Shown here: one piece after another, positions 14,949 to 23,254 of the stretch
Numbering within the stretch: position 1 is the first letter of the stretch
How the letters are laid out: every line of letters starts with the position of its first letter
Assembly (NCBI GenBank): GCA_039024315.1
Contig: JBCCQN010000105.1
Span: forward strand, 1 to 28,344
Length of the DNA stretch: 28,344 nt
Source of the DNA: JBCAWW01 sp039024315
Lineage (GTDB): Bacteria > Bacteroidota > Bacteroidia > J057
Direction of reading: 5' to 3'
Notes under the pieces: model-generated
The model's input: only the letters and a program-made list of their open reading frames with translations
What the model was told of the DNA's origin: nothing
The model's database searches: none
Made by a program: the position numbers and the translations under genes

Positions 14949-17612
14949 CTATTGTTTGACAATTTTGAGAGAGGAGGCATAATTTTCAGAGGCCAACTCA
15001 ATCACATATACACCAGGCGTCCAATTAGAGATATCTAGACTTTGGAACTGGTTGCCCTTGTCATAGCGGATATCCTTTTCATGAACTAGCTGTCCGAAAC
15101 TATTAAAGATTCGGAGACTGAGTGCTCCTGCCTGGAAGGCGGCATAGCGAATTTCGATCATATCTTGCGCCGGATTTGGGTATGCCGCCAGAGAGATATC
15201 TCCCTCGCGCAAAGTCAAATCAAGCTCAATGGTATTGCTGTATTCGAACTCACCATTTTGATCGACCTGTTTAAGACGGTAGAAGTATTTGGTCAGTTTT
15301 AAATCAGCCGCTTTTTCATCAGTAAAGCTATATTGGCTAGTAGTGCTACTATTTCCAGCTGCTTGGACTTGGCCCATTTCATGGAACGCTTGCCCATCTA
15401 GGGAACGCTCTATCGCAAAGTAGTCGCTACTGCTTTCACTTGCAGTGGCCCAGCTAATTTGTGCATCATTAGCTTGCCAGACTGCTTGAAAAGCTAGCCA
15501 TTCTACTGGGAAACTTCCTCCACCAACAGCTCGCCAAGCTCGCTCGTTTGGTACCGTATTGGAAGGAGGGAAGCTATTGGGAGTGTCTGTGTTATCAGCT
15601 CCGTGAGTATCAGTTAAGTTGTTATTGTCCTTGTCGAAGGCATCGTCCAGTCCATCGCCATCACTATCTTGTCCGAGGGCGATGATATCAGCAGTACCAT
15701 CACCGTCATTATCATAGCCTTCTAAGGCATCGTTTTTGGCATCATTGTCTGTGTCAAGATCACGGTAATCAGGCGTACCATCTCCTTCTTGGTCATTAGG
15801 CACAATGTATCCACTTGCCGTATAATCTACATCATAGGCATCGTCAATCCCGTCCTTGTCGAGGTCTTGATCAGCGGGTGCTGTATAGTCGGCGGTAGAT
15901 TGTCCTTCGACTATATCGACAATCCCATCATCGTCAGCATCTATATCCAAGAAATCCGGATTACCATTGGCATCAGTGTTGTAAACCGGCAGGTTGGTAC
16001 CTAAATCATCAGTACTGGCAGTGTTGGTATCAGGAGATTGGTCAGCGCTACCATCGTTATTGCTATCGTAAACGGGATCATCTGAAAGACCATCCCCGTC
16101 ATTATCACTCATCGATCGAGGATCGCCTACCACTGGATAATCGACCTCACCATCTTGATTGGCATCGATACCACCGGCTTCGATGATATCCACTATACCG
16201 TCTCCATCGCTATCTAGATCTAAATGATTAGGGATCCCATCCTTATCAAAATCTGCAGCCTCACAGGATACAGAAAAGGACGCAACAGTAATGGAACCGC
16301 CGCCATCTCCACCAACTTGTTGGGACAGAACAAACTCTATTGAGCTAACGGGTATTGGCAAGCTGATCTCTAAAGTTACAGATAGACTGTTAGAGCTAAT
16401 GTTACCACAAGTAGATTGGAAAAGATTATTTCCGGCATAGGCGATGCAGCCATAGGTGGTAAAGTCAGCGAGATTCAAAGTATATAGGGTATTACCTCGA
16501 TATGCATTGATAGTCAATTGGTCTTCATCATCTAGGTCGTGTACCTTAAAGCTCAAATCACTCACTTCTTGACCAAACTCTAGTGCAAAGCGCACAAAAT
16601 CATTGGGGCCAGCGGAATTCAGAATCCCTATTTTGGGACCATGAGAGCCGCTAAAATGTACATCATTCAGTTCGTAATCATTCAGAATGGCGTTGCCCGC
16701 TGTAGTAACGGAAGACATACTTACCGTCGATCCATCTAAAGACAAATTAGCATTGTTGATTGAGCTTACAGGATCGTTACTGCCGTTTAGCGAAGCTAGA
16801 TCCAATACCTCATCACTCGCGCAAAAGCCTTCTTGAGAATCAGGTATCCCATCATTATCGTCATCTAGGTCCTTACTATCCGCTATGCCATCTCCGTCGG
16901 AATCACACATTGCCCATTCGATATGCAAAGTAGGTCTAGTAGCAGGGTCGGTGGCCTCATAGGAATTAGCAGAAGAACGTCCCGTGGGTGTGGTAAAAAC
17001 AAATACCATACTCCCCAATTCATTATTAGTGGCAACTTGATCGACCAAGGCTTGCGCCAAAGGTATCAGAGAGGGAGAATCATAAGTTTGGCCAGCTGTC
17101 CAAAGGCTAGTTGTCCAACTGTAATTTTGAGCCAAAGTAGTCCGATCCGAAATATCGAAATCATCTAGAGTAAATGCCGCAGGATCTAGCTTATTTTCTG
17201 CCTCAATTAGGATCGTAGCCCCGCTTTGATTGTCAGGGGAAGCAGTGAAGCGAATGTAGGCTTCTGTAATTATTGCACCTGCTGGTATGGCTAAATTGTT
17301 GAAGCGAAGCCCTACCATTTTGTTAGGTCGAAAATCGAGGTCAAGCTCTAAGTCTGTCAACTCCATCAGGCCGGTGGCTTCGATTTCTTCGGCATCATCT
17401 GCGACTGAAGATATAGGGCTCACTATCTCAGTAGCTCCGCCACAATCAGGGTCAAAACAATCGATAAATCCATCATTATCATCGTCGATTCCATTGCCAC
17501 AAATTTCTTGGGCCATAAGCGGAGCGCTCATAACAAGGCAGAAGGAAAACAGCAAAAAACGCATCATTTTTGATGAAGTAAAGGAACGGTGGTAGTGTTT
17601 GGCATGCTTCAT
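14949..17612 (-). CDS. Large calcium-binding-repeat surface protein, T9SS sorted (paralogue 1)
   Basis: 887 residues. The signal region is long: a basic stretch (KHAKHYHRSF) precedes the hydrophobic segment ending near APLMAQ. I keep the upstream ATG because the paralogue has a similar basic lead (RHRSFRSG). Right after cleavage comes CGNGIDDDNDGFIDCFDPDC, a calcium-binding metal-loop type. A beta-rich region (about 60-230) and a second beta domain (about 275-450) follow. Many thrombospondin type 3-like DxDxDGxxD loops cover about 455-690. The end is a beta-sandwich linker (FPVEWLAFQAVW, FAIERSLDG) and a type A T9SS sorting domain with AYPNPAQDMIEIRY and WTPGVYVIELAS. Likely a secreted, calcium-stabilised adhesin or structural protein; no enzyme domain is seen. 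The next upstream gene is its paralogue. Confidence 0.85.
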   Translation of the reverse strand: MKHAKHYHRSFTSSKMMRFLLFSFCLVMSAPLMAQEICGNGIDDDNDGFIDCFDPDCGGATEIVSPISSVADDAEEIEATGLMELTDLELDLDFRPNKMVGLRFNNLAIPAGAIITEAYIRFTASPDNQSGATILIEAENKLDPAAFTLDDFDISDRTTLAQNYSWTTSLWTAGQTYDSPSLIPLAQALVDQVATNNELGSMVFVFTTPTGRSSANSYEATDPATRPTLHIEWAMCDSDGDGIADSKDLDDDNDGIPDSQEGFCASDEVLDLASLNGSNDPVSSINNANLSLDGSTVSMSSVTTAGNAILNDYELNDVHFSGSHGPKIGILNSAGPNDFVRFALEFGQEVSDLSFKVHDLDDEDQLTINAYRGNTLYTLNLADFTTYGCIAYAGNNLFQSTCGNISSNSLSVTLEISLPIPVSSIEFVLSQQVGGDGGGSITVASFSVSCEAADFDKDGIPNHLDLDSDGDGIVDIIEAGGIDANQDGEVDYPVVGDPRSMSDNDGDGLSDDPVYDSNNDGSADQSPDTNTASTDDLGTNLPVYNTDANGNPDFLDIDADDDGIVDIVEGQSTADYTAPADQDLDKDGIDDAYDVDYTASGYIVPNDQEGDGTPDYRDLDTDNDAKNDALEGYDNDGDGTADIIALGQDSDGDGLDDAFDKDNNNLTDTHGADNTDTPNSFPPSNTVPNERAWRAVGGGSFPVEWLAFQAVWQANDAQISWATASESSSDYFAIERSLDGQAFHEMGQVQAAGNSSTTSQYSFTDEKAADLKLTKYFYRLKQVDQNGEFEYSNTIELDLTLREGDISLAAYPNPAQDMIEIRYAAFQAGALSLRIFNSFGQLVHEKDIRYDKGNQFQSLDISNWTPGVYVIELASENYASSLKIVKQ
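15374..15389 (-). repeat. GCGTT-hairpin element
   Basis: On the minus strand: GCGTT, CCAT, loop GAA, ATGG. It is sense within the surface-protein gene and read as A-F-H-E-M. A weaker relative with a 3-bp stem lies at 15393-15408. Confidence 0.55.
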
Positions 17613-18002
17613 TAGAGCAGATTTATTGGGCCTAGTATGGAGGAGATTTTGCCCTCCCCAAAGCAGTTTGAATGGAAAAAAGTTCCAAAAACTTACTTCT
17701 GTATTTTTGTCCTCAAAGAATCTAAAGTGTGGATAGTGAGCAAATCAAGAATAACTCACTACCAAAAAAGTACATAATAGAGCAAAATCTTACGTAGCTC
17801 TCAATACAAAAAAAACCGATAATTTGGGATAGCCAATGCGGTTATTACTGACGGCTTATTTTGCAGTATGAATGGACAAAACCGGTAACTGAACCGAAAA
17901 TATGAACTTACCAAAATGGAAATACTTGTTGATCCAATCATACAAATAAAAAAATCACCATACCTTCGAAGGAATGGTGATTTACTGAGATTGATTTTTT
18001 TC
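17613..18002. other. Gene-free spacer between tandem paralogues
   Basis: No gene. Contents: the terminator of the upstream paralogue at 17952-17983, a 7-bp dyad TAGTGAG/CTCACTA (17734-17740 with 17755-17761) that could be an operator for the downstream paralogue, and otherwise A/T-rich sequence. The separate terminator and long leader imply the two paralogues are transcribed independently. Confidence 0.6.
17952..17983 (-). terminator. Rho-independent terminator of paralogue 2
   Basis: AAATCACCAT (17952-17961) pairs with ATGGTGATTT (17974-17983); inside, CCTTCGAAGG closes further. On the minus strand the stem is followed by a run of seven T. It lies 20 bases past the stop codon. Confidence 0.9.
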
Positions 18003-20606
18003 TTATTGTTTCACAAAACGCGTGGTTCCAGAATAGGATTCGTTACCAACTTGCAGGAAGTAGATACCCGCAGATAGCTTATCGACGGCCAAGCTTAGTT
18101 CTTGAAGCCCTGCTTCAAAGCTCAAATTATCAGCATATATGGTTTGCCCGAGGCCATTGAAGATTTTGAGTTCTACTTCTCCTGCTTCAGGCATCGCAAA
18201 GCGTAAATTGATATTATCGGCAGCCGGTACAGGATAAGCTTCCATCACGACTTGAGCTGTTTGCGTAATCCCAAGCTGAACTGTATTGCTGTAGGATTCA
18301 CTCCCGTCAAAATCTATTTGACGAAGGCGATAAAAGACTTCCCAGATTTGGAAATTTTTGACAGCCGCGTCGCGGAACGCATAAGTCTGGGTTTCATTAC
18401 TATTGCCAAAGGCTTTGACTTCTCCGATTCCTTCGAAGCGCCGCCCATCGAATGAGCGTTCTACGACGTAGAGATCCGCATTGGTCTCACTAGCCGTAGC
18501 CCAATCTAGTTTTGCCTCTCCTTCCTCCCAGACGGCAGCAAAAGAGAGCCATTCTACTGGGAAGGAACTACCGCCAAAGATTCGCCAAGCTCTATCAGAA
18601 GGATTATTGGCCGCAGCGGGGAAGTCTAGGGGCGTTTGGTCGCCATTACCAGGATTGAATATCGTAGTACTACTAATGATCTGATCAAAAGCGTCATCTA
18701 AACCATCACCATCCGCATCGATACCTGAGGGCAGGGTATTGGCGACCCCATCATTGCTTAGGTCATAGCCCTCAATAAGGTCGGACTCGCCGTCATTATC
18801 TGTATCCAAGTCGAGGTAGTCAGGCAGATCCATGAGATCTTTATTGGCCGGAACAAAGGCTTGGCCCCCTAAATCATTTTCATAGGCATCATCAATACCA
18901 TTTTGATTGATATCGACAAATAAGGGGGGAATAAAGTCCACAGTTGTTTGCCCTTCGATATTATCAACTATGCCATCATCATCGGCATCGATGTCGAGAA
19001 AATTAAACCGACCACTGCCGTCTGTATTGGGAAGCGCGGGTAAACTCCCGCCTTCGCTGGCGTCCTGTGCGTCCGCAAAACCATCTAGATCTGCATCAAT
19101 CATGGAAAGTGGGTCGCCTGCAATCGGATAGTCCAAGCGACCATCTTGATCAAGATCTACGCCTCCGGCTTCGATCACATCAGGAATCCCATCGCCATCA
19201 CTATCAGCGTCTTTATAATCAGGAATACCATCATTGTCAAAATCTCTCGCATTGTTGCAATCATAAGTAATAGCCGCAATGGTGATCGAACCACCATCGT
19301 CTCCTGGACTTTGCTGATACAATATCACCTCTAGCTGATCTACTGCTACCGGAAAGTCAACCCCAATGCTGGCGCTAACAGAATTGGTTACTAGATTATT
19401 GGGGCAAACCGAAGCAACGCGATTGCCACCTAAAAAGCTGACACAGACACCATTAATTGTAATATCCCCTGCGCTTAGATTAACTACCTGACCGCCAAGA
19501 TAACCGTTGATTTGGATGATATCTTCGTCATCAATGTCATTGATTTGAATGGCTAGATCTTCAATCGCGGCCGAAAATTCGAAATTGATCACCACATTAT
19601 CGTTTACTCCTAGTGAATTATCAACTCCGATCCTAGGCCCAAAACTACCATTGAGGTGAAAGTCGTCGATCACATAGTCATCTAGGGTCGCATTGCCATT
19701 GACTTGAATGGCAGACATGCTTACGGGGATGTCTTGCAGCGTGAAGTTAGCATTGTTGAATGCTACTACGGGATCCGTATTACCGTCGAGAGCTTGTAGA
19801 TTTAACACATCTGAGGCCACCTTACAAGCACCTTCTAAATAATTGGGGATTCCATCGTTATCGGCATCAGCATCTAAGATATCAGGAATCCTATCACCAT
19901 CTTGATCACAGATTGCGTATTCGACAAAGAGCGTAGGCCGATCTGTAGGATCTAGGTCTTCATAAGAAGCGGCGGAGATTTTACCTGAGGCGGCAGGTAA
20001 AGCGATAAAAGTAATGTTGTTTAAATCGCTCCCTTCAGCTACCAGATCAACTACTTCCTGAATTACAGCTTTTAGATCCGGTGTATTGTATTTATTACCG
20101 CCAATCCAACTCGCTTGTGACCAGCTCACATTTTGGCTGGTGCGAGTACGACCGGTAATATTATTGTTAAGGTTGGTAAAAGTAGGGCTATTGGCAACGG
20201 CTTCAGCATAAATTTCAATGCCACTGGCGCCGGCTTGATTGCTGCTTGCGGTGAAGCTGATATAGGCATTGGTAATCACACTGCCATGAGGGATTTCTAA
20301 AGCCTGAAATCTCACCCCTATGTATTTATTTGGCCGGAAGTCAAGGTCTGCGTTGGTGTCAAACAACTCAACCGAGTTTGCTTCTTCTTCTGCATCATCT
20401 GTAACTAAACTCACCGTAGATTGGACGGTAGATAAGCCACAATCGGGATCAGCACAATCTACAAAGCCGTCGCCATCGTCATCTATATTGTTATTACAGA
20501 TTTCTTGGGCACTTAAGGAAAGAGAGAAGAAGCTGAAGCAGATAAGAAGAAAACCTGAGCGAAAAGAACGATGCCGAGGTGGTTTAAGGGAGAAGAAGTC
20601 TTTCAT
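18003..20606 (-). CDS. Large calcium-binding-repeat surface protein, T9SS sorted (paralogue 2)
   Basis: 867 residues with the same architecture as the downstream gene: a basic lead then signal peptide ending LSLSAQ, the CNNNIDDDGDGFVDCADPDC loop, a beta-rich N-terminal domain with the conserved DLDFRPNKYIGVRFQ segment, TSP3-type DxDxDG loops around 230-255 and 450-650, the linker SFPVEWLSFAAVWEEGEA, and a T9SS type A domain (AYPVPAADNINLRF, LSAGIYFLQVGN). Identity to its neighbour is clear along the whole length but the central domain has drifted, so the duplication is not recent. Expected to be a secreted or surface-attached structural or adhesive protein. Two GCGTT-hairpin copies lie 75 bases apart in inverted orientation near its 3' end. 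Confidence 0.85.
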   Translation of the reverse strand: MKDFFSLKPPRHRSFRSGFLLICFSFFSLSLSAQEICNNNIDDDGDGFVDCADPDCGLSTVQSTVSLVTDDAEEEANSVELFDTNADLDFRPNKYIGVRFQALEIPHGSVITNAYISFTASSNQAGASGIEIYAEAVANSPTFTNLNNNITGRTRTSQNVSWSQASWIGGNKYNTPDLKAVIQEVVDLVAEGSDLNNITFIALPAASGKISAASYEDLDPTDRPTLFVEYAICDQDGDRIPDILDADADNDGIPNYLEGACKVASDVLNLQALDGNTDPVVAFNNANFTLQDIPVSMSAIQVNGNATLDDYVIDDFHLNGSFGPRIGVDNSLGVNDNVVINFEFSAAIEDLAIQINDIDDEDIIQINGYLGGQVVNLSAGDITINGVCVSFLGGNRVASVCPNNLVTNSVSASIGVDFPVAVDQLEVILYQQSPGDDGGSITIAAITYDCNNARDFDNDGIPDYKDADSDGDGIPDVIEAGGVDLDQDGRLDYPIAGDPLSMIDADLDGFADAQDASEGGSLPALPNTDGSGRFNFLDIDADDDGIVDNIEGQTTVDFIPPLFVDINQNGIDDAYENDLGGQAFVPANKDLMDLPDYLDLDTDNDGESDLIEGYDLSNDGVANTLPSGIDADGDGLDDAFDQIISSTTIFNPGNGDQTPLDFPAAANNPSDRAWRIFGGSSFPVEWLSFAAVWEEGEAKLDWATASETNADLYVVERSFDGRRFEGIGEVKAFGNSNETQTYAFRDAAVKNFQIWEVFYRLRQIDFDGSESYSNTVQLGITQTAQVVMEAYPVPAADNINLRFAMPEAGEVELKIFNGLGQTIYADNLSFEAGLQELSLAVDKLSAGIYFLQVGNESYSGTTRFVKQ
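18365..18380 (-). repeat. GCGTT-hairpin element
   Basis: On the minus strand: GCGTT, CCGC, loop GAC, GCGG. It is sense in the paralogue 2 gene (A-F-R-D-A-A). Confidence 0.5.
18456..18471 (+). repeat. GCGTT-hairpin element
   Basis: GCGTT, then CTAC, loop GAC, GTAG; the stem extends by one T:A pair. It is antisense in the paralogue 2 gene, whose strand reads L-Y-V-V-E-R-S. Confidence 0.5.
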
Positions 20607-20625
20607 CTAGGGGTAACAATGTTTT

Positions 20626-20640
20626 AAACCGATTCGGTTT
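20626..20640. promoter_or_regulatory. Possible operator dyad upstream of paralogue 2
   Basis: A perfect 7-bp dyad with a single central base, AAACCGATTCGGTTT, located 20-34 bases before the start codon of the minus-strand gene. Size and position fit a repressor site; the protein is unknown. Confidence 0.35.
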
Positions 20641-20865
20641 GGTAATGAACGTACGTATTGGAGGGAGTAAATAACAAGCGTCCGTTGCTTGGACAAGCAA
20701 CAGACCACCTAATACCTACCATTTCCCTAGCTTAAAATTGCCCTGAATTGGCCGATTTGACAACCAAGCTTACATCTATGGTCTAAAAGACCGCTTGAAA
20801 TGCCGATAAATCGTAGCGTTTGGGATACTACGATTTTGGTACCAAATATTATTATTTGAGGAGGG

Positions 20866-20896
20866 TTGGTAATAACAAACATAAAGTCTAAATTTG
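20866..20896 (+). promoter_or_regulatory. Bacteroidota-type promoter of rpsP
   Basis: TTG (20866-20868), 20 bases, then TAAATTTG (20889-20896), an exact match to the TAnnTTTG element. Transcription should start about 20903, giving a leader of roughly 27 bases. This also rules out the upstream in-frame start at 20894. Confidence 0.65.
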
Positions 20897-20929
20897 CGAC
20901 CTGTTTCACTCATAAAGATTTGTGGTTAT

Positions 20930-21571
20930 ATGCCAGTAAAATTGCGTTTAAGAAGACAAGGCCGTTCTAAGGCCCCTCACTATTCCATCGTTGCCGCCGA
21001 CTCACGAGCGCCCCGCGATGGTCGTTATATCGAAAAAATCGGGTATTACAATCCCTTGACTGAGCCTGCTCAAGTCTACGTGGATCACAATGCCGCCATC
21101 AAGTGGTTAAGCACTGGTGCTCAGCCCACTAATACAGTTCGCTCGCTCTTAAGGCATACCGGCGTTACGGTAAAGTTTGCCTTACAAAAGCAGGGAAAAA
21201 CAGAAGAGGAAATTGAAAGAATCTTCGGACGTTGGAGATCTGAAAAAGATGCCAAACAAAAGAAAAAAGTTGTATCGATTGATATTCATGGAAACCTGCT
21301 AGAGCCTTTGCCTGAGCAAGCTGAAAAGAAGGTAGCTAAAGCCGCCCCAGTTGAGGAAGCACCCGCTGCTGTGGAAACTGCACCTGCAGTTGAAGAAACA
21401 CCCGCTGTTGAAGAAGCCGCACCTACTGCAGTTGAAGAAGCACCCGCTGCTGAGGAAGTTGCACCTGCTGTTGAAGAAGCCGCACCTGCTGCTGAAGAAG
21501 CACCCGCTGCTGAGGAAGCTGCACCCGCTGCTGAAGAAGCACCCGCTGCTGAGGAAGAAAAAGCAGAATAA
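20930..21571 (+). CDS. rpsP: 30S ribosomal protein S16 with acidic C-terminal extension
   Basis: 213 residues. The S16 core is residues 1-~110: MPVKLRLRRQGRSKAPHY, then VAADSRAPRDGRYIEKIGYYNPL and IKWLSTGAQPT. The start was set at the ATG giving MPVKLRLRR, the standard S16 N terminus. Beyond the core, about 85 residues form a low-complexity Ala/Glu/Pro tail of repeated APAAEEA-like units, strongly acidic. Many Bacteroidota S16 proteins carry an acidic tail (established); this one is long and very regular. S16 binds 16S rRNA early in 30S assembly. rimM follows, separated by a strong terminator. A consensus promoter lies just upstream. Confidence 0.96.
   Translation: MPVKLRLRRQGRSKAPHYSIVAADSRAPRDGRYIEKIGYYNPLTEPAQVYVDHNAAIKWLSTGAQPTNTVRSLLRHTGVTVKFALQKQGKTEEEIERIFGRWRSEKDAKQKKKVVSIDIHGNLLEPLPEQAEKKVAKAAPVEEAPAAVETAPAVEETPAVEEAAPTAVEEAPAAEEVAPAVEEAAPAAEEAPAAEEAAPAAEEAPAAEEEKAE
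21348..21560 (+). repeat. In-frame degenerate repeats encoding the S16 tail
   Basis: Short units of the type GAAGAAGCACCCGCTGCTGA recur, alternating with GAAGCTGCACC-type variants. They keep the reading frame and encode (A)PAAEEA blocks. Copies toward the 3' end are nearly identical at the DNA level, so the tail length can change by slippage or recombination. Confidence 0.8.
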
Positions 21572-21597
21572 CTATTATTGCTTTCATAAAGACATAA

Positions 21598-21634
21598 CGC
21601 AGAGTCGATTTCTCTTTTCGGCTCTGCGCTTTTT
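21598..21634 (+). terminator. Strong intrinsic terminator between rpsP and rimM
   Basis: CGCAGAGTCG (21598-21607) pairs with CGGCTCTGCG (21619-21628) with one G:U pair, loop of 11, followed by CTTTTTC. It ends only about 13-18 bases before the rimM start codon. Confidence 0.88.
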
Positions 21635-21646
21635 CATTTGTTGCTT

Positions 21647-22186
21647 ATGCATAGAAAGGATTGTGTGGAATTAGGCTATATCGCCAAGGCCCATGGCCTG
21701 CGCGGAGAGGTGAAGGCAGTCTTTGATGTTCATAATTTGAGAGAATATCGTAGAGAAGAGGGTTTTTATCTTGCAAAAAAAGGAGAGGCTTTGACTTTCC
21801 ATAAGCTAGAGTCCCTTCGCATCAAGGATAAGGGCAATGCAATCTTAAAATTTGAAAACTGTGATGATCGGGATGCCTCAGAAGCCCTGAGATCGCATAC
21901 GATATTTTTTCCCATCGCCGATCTTGCCCCCTTGGCCGAGGGACAATTTTACTTTTTCCAAATCGTAGGCTACGAAGTAGAGGATAAACAACATGGTTAC
22001 ATAGGCACCGTTACTGGTACTTATGATGGTCAAGCTCAAGATGTACTAGCCATCGATCATCAAGGACAGGAGGTGCTGGTACCCATGACCAATGAATTTG
22101 TCATACGGGCAGATCATGAACAGAAAAAAATGTTCACGGCTATCCCTGATGGTTTGCTGGAAGCTTATACAGAAGACAAAACCTAA
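21647..22186 (+). CDS. rimM: Ribosome maturation factor RimM
   Basis: 179 residues from the ATG at 21647 (MHRKDCVELGYIAKAHGLRGEV); TTG codons a few triplets upstream are in the terminator's T-rich tail and unlikely. The N-terminal RimM domain shows the defining ELGYIAKAHGLRGEVKA. The C-terminal PRC-barrel part has VVGYEVED-like FQIVGYEVEDKQHGYIGTV and ends VLVPMTNEFV...IPDGLLEAY. RimM binds S19 and the 16S rRNA head during late 30S assembly. trmD and rplS, which often follow in other bacteria, are not downstream; a convergent PPK2 gene begins 2 bases after the stop. Confidence 0.95.
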   Translation: MHRKDCVELGYIAKAHGLRGEVKAVFDVHNLREYRREEGFYLAKKGEALTFHKLESLRIKDKGNAILKFENCDDRDASEALRSHTIFFPIADLAPLAEGQFYFFQIVGYEVEDKQHGYIGTVTGTYDGQAQDVLAIDHQGQEVLVPMTNEFVIRADHEQKKMFTAIPDGLLEAYTEDKT

Positions 22187-22188
22187 TT

Positions 22189-23076
22189 TTATTCTTCATT
22201 TTCTAATTGTTCCCGATAGGTTTGTAGTTCCGCACGGCGGGCATCATCAACCTCAGGATAGTGGATATCCATGGCTTTAAGGTGGTCTGCGATCACCTGC
22301 GAAACGATCAGACGCATATTTCTCTTATCATCCGCGGGGATGACATACCAAGGAGCGTTCGGCGCAGCCGTAGCCTGAATCATATCCTCATAGGCTTGCT
22401 GATAATTGTCCCAAAAGCCTCGCTCCTTTACGTCGGCTTCAGAAAACTTCCAATTTTTAGCAGGCTCATCTATACGTGCTAAAAAACGTTGGCGCTGCTC
22501 CTCTTTTGATACATGTAAGAAAAACTTGACTACATGAATCCCATTACGGTAAGCGTATTGTTCCAGATTTTTGATATCCGTATAACGCTCTTCCCAAACC
22601 TGATCTACGTCTTGGGTATGCTCTTTTGGAATGCGCTGGTATTTGGTAAGAATCTCTGGATGAACCTTTACCACCAAGACTTCTTCATAATAACTCCGGT
22701 TAAAGATCCCTATGCGGCCTCTCTGCGGAAGACATTTACTCGTCCGCCACATAAAATCATGATCCAACTCTTCATTAGAAGGCTTTTTGAAAGAAAATAT
22801 TTGTAAACCATGGGGATTTACCCCAGTCATCACATGCTTGATAGTACCGTCTTTGCCCGCGGCGTCCATCGCTTGGAACACCAATAATAAGCCATAACGA
22901 TCATGAGCATACATCATATTTTGTAGCTCGTTGATTTCTTCTCGATAGTCTTCTAGTAGCTTTTTATAGTCCTTCTTCCCTTCGTAAAGCTCCTCAACCT
23001 TTGTGGGCGCATCTTTGATTGAAAATGTCCGGTCGCCTTTATAGGCAAAATCACTGTAATCGATTTTTTTACTCAT
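22189..23076 (-). CDS. ppk2: Polyphosphate kinase 2 family protein
   Basis: 295 residues from the ATG giving MSKKIDYSDF, which has AAAGGA seven to twelve bases before it. A longer form from a TTG adds 32 hydrophobic residues without support. Walker A-type loop MDAAGKDG at 70-77, then HVMTGVNPHG, SFKKPSNEELDHDFMWR, the lid and Walker B area FNRSYYEEVLVVKVHPE and the end of the domain APWYVIPADDKRNMRLIVSQ. One-domain PPK2 enzymes move phosphate between polyphosphate and nucleotides (ADP/GDP, or AMP in class III); the sequence here does not settle the class by eye. It is convergent with rimM and divergent from the membrane protein gene. A GCGTT-hairpin copy lies just upstream of the APWYVIP codons. 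Confidence 0.92.
   Translation of the reverse strand: MSKKIDYSDFAYKGDRTFSIKDAPTKVEELYEGKKDYKKLLEDYREEINELQNMMYAHDRYGLLLVFQAMDAAGKDGTIKHVMTGVNPHGLQIFSFKKPSNEELDHDFMWRTSKCLPQRGRIGIFNRSYYEEVLVVKVHPEILTKYQRIPKEHTQDVDQVWEERYTDIKNLEQYAYRNGIHVVKFFLHVSKEEQRQRFLARIDEPAKNWKFSEADVKERGFWDNYQQAYEDMIQATAAPNAPWYVIPADDKRNMRLIVSQVIADHLKAMDIHYPEVDDARRAELQTYREQLENEE
22355..22370 (+). repeat. GCGTT-hairpin element
   Basis: GCGTT, then CGGC, loop GCA, GCCG. It is antisense in the PPK2 gene (read as T-A-A-P-N-A), in a different codon phase from the identical copy at 11389. Confidence 0.6.
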
Positions 23077-23254
23077 CTGTCGTCCTTTGAAGCAATATAC
23101 AACGAACTTATGGAAAATAAAGAGCGCCAAAAAAGCAAAGCAGAGCGCTTGAAAAGGGCCAAAAGGGAACAATTCCTTTTCACTATATTGAATTAATCAA
23201 ACGCTTGAAATATAAATTCATCCTGAAATTTGATAGCAATTAATTCCTAGAACG

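Larger units (their letters stand above)
20607..20929. other. Shared upstream region of paralogue 2 and rpsP, rich in stem-loops
   Basis: No gene. From left to right: a 15-base dyad AAACCGA-T-TCGGTTT (20626-20640) just upstream of the minus-strand start codon; hairpin GTTGCTT/AAGCAAC (20684-20701); CAAGC/GCTTG (20765-20797) enclosing GGTCT/AGACC (20780-20792); hairpin AAATCGTAG/CTACGATTT (20808-20836); palindrome TTTGGTACCAAA (20835-20846); then the rpsP promoter. Confidence 0.6.

Noticed and set aside
15393..15408. GCGTTC with CCC/GGG stem in paralogue 1
   Set aside because: Only a 3-bp stem with a five-base loop; kept as a possible relative, not listed as a member.
21348..21560. CRISPR-like array in the rpsP 3' end
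   Set aside because: Repeats are contiguous, in frame and code for a low-complexity tail; there are no spacers.
23077..23172. N-terminal hydrophobic extension of PPK2 from a TTG start
   Set aside because: PPK2 is cytosolic; the internal ATG with AAAGGA upstream and the normal family length fit better.
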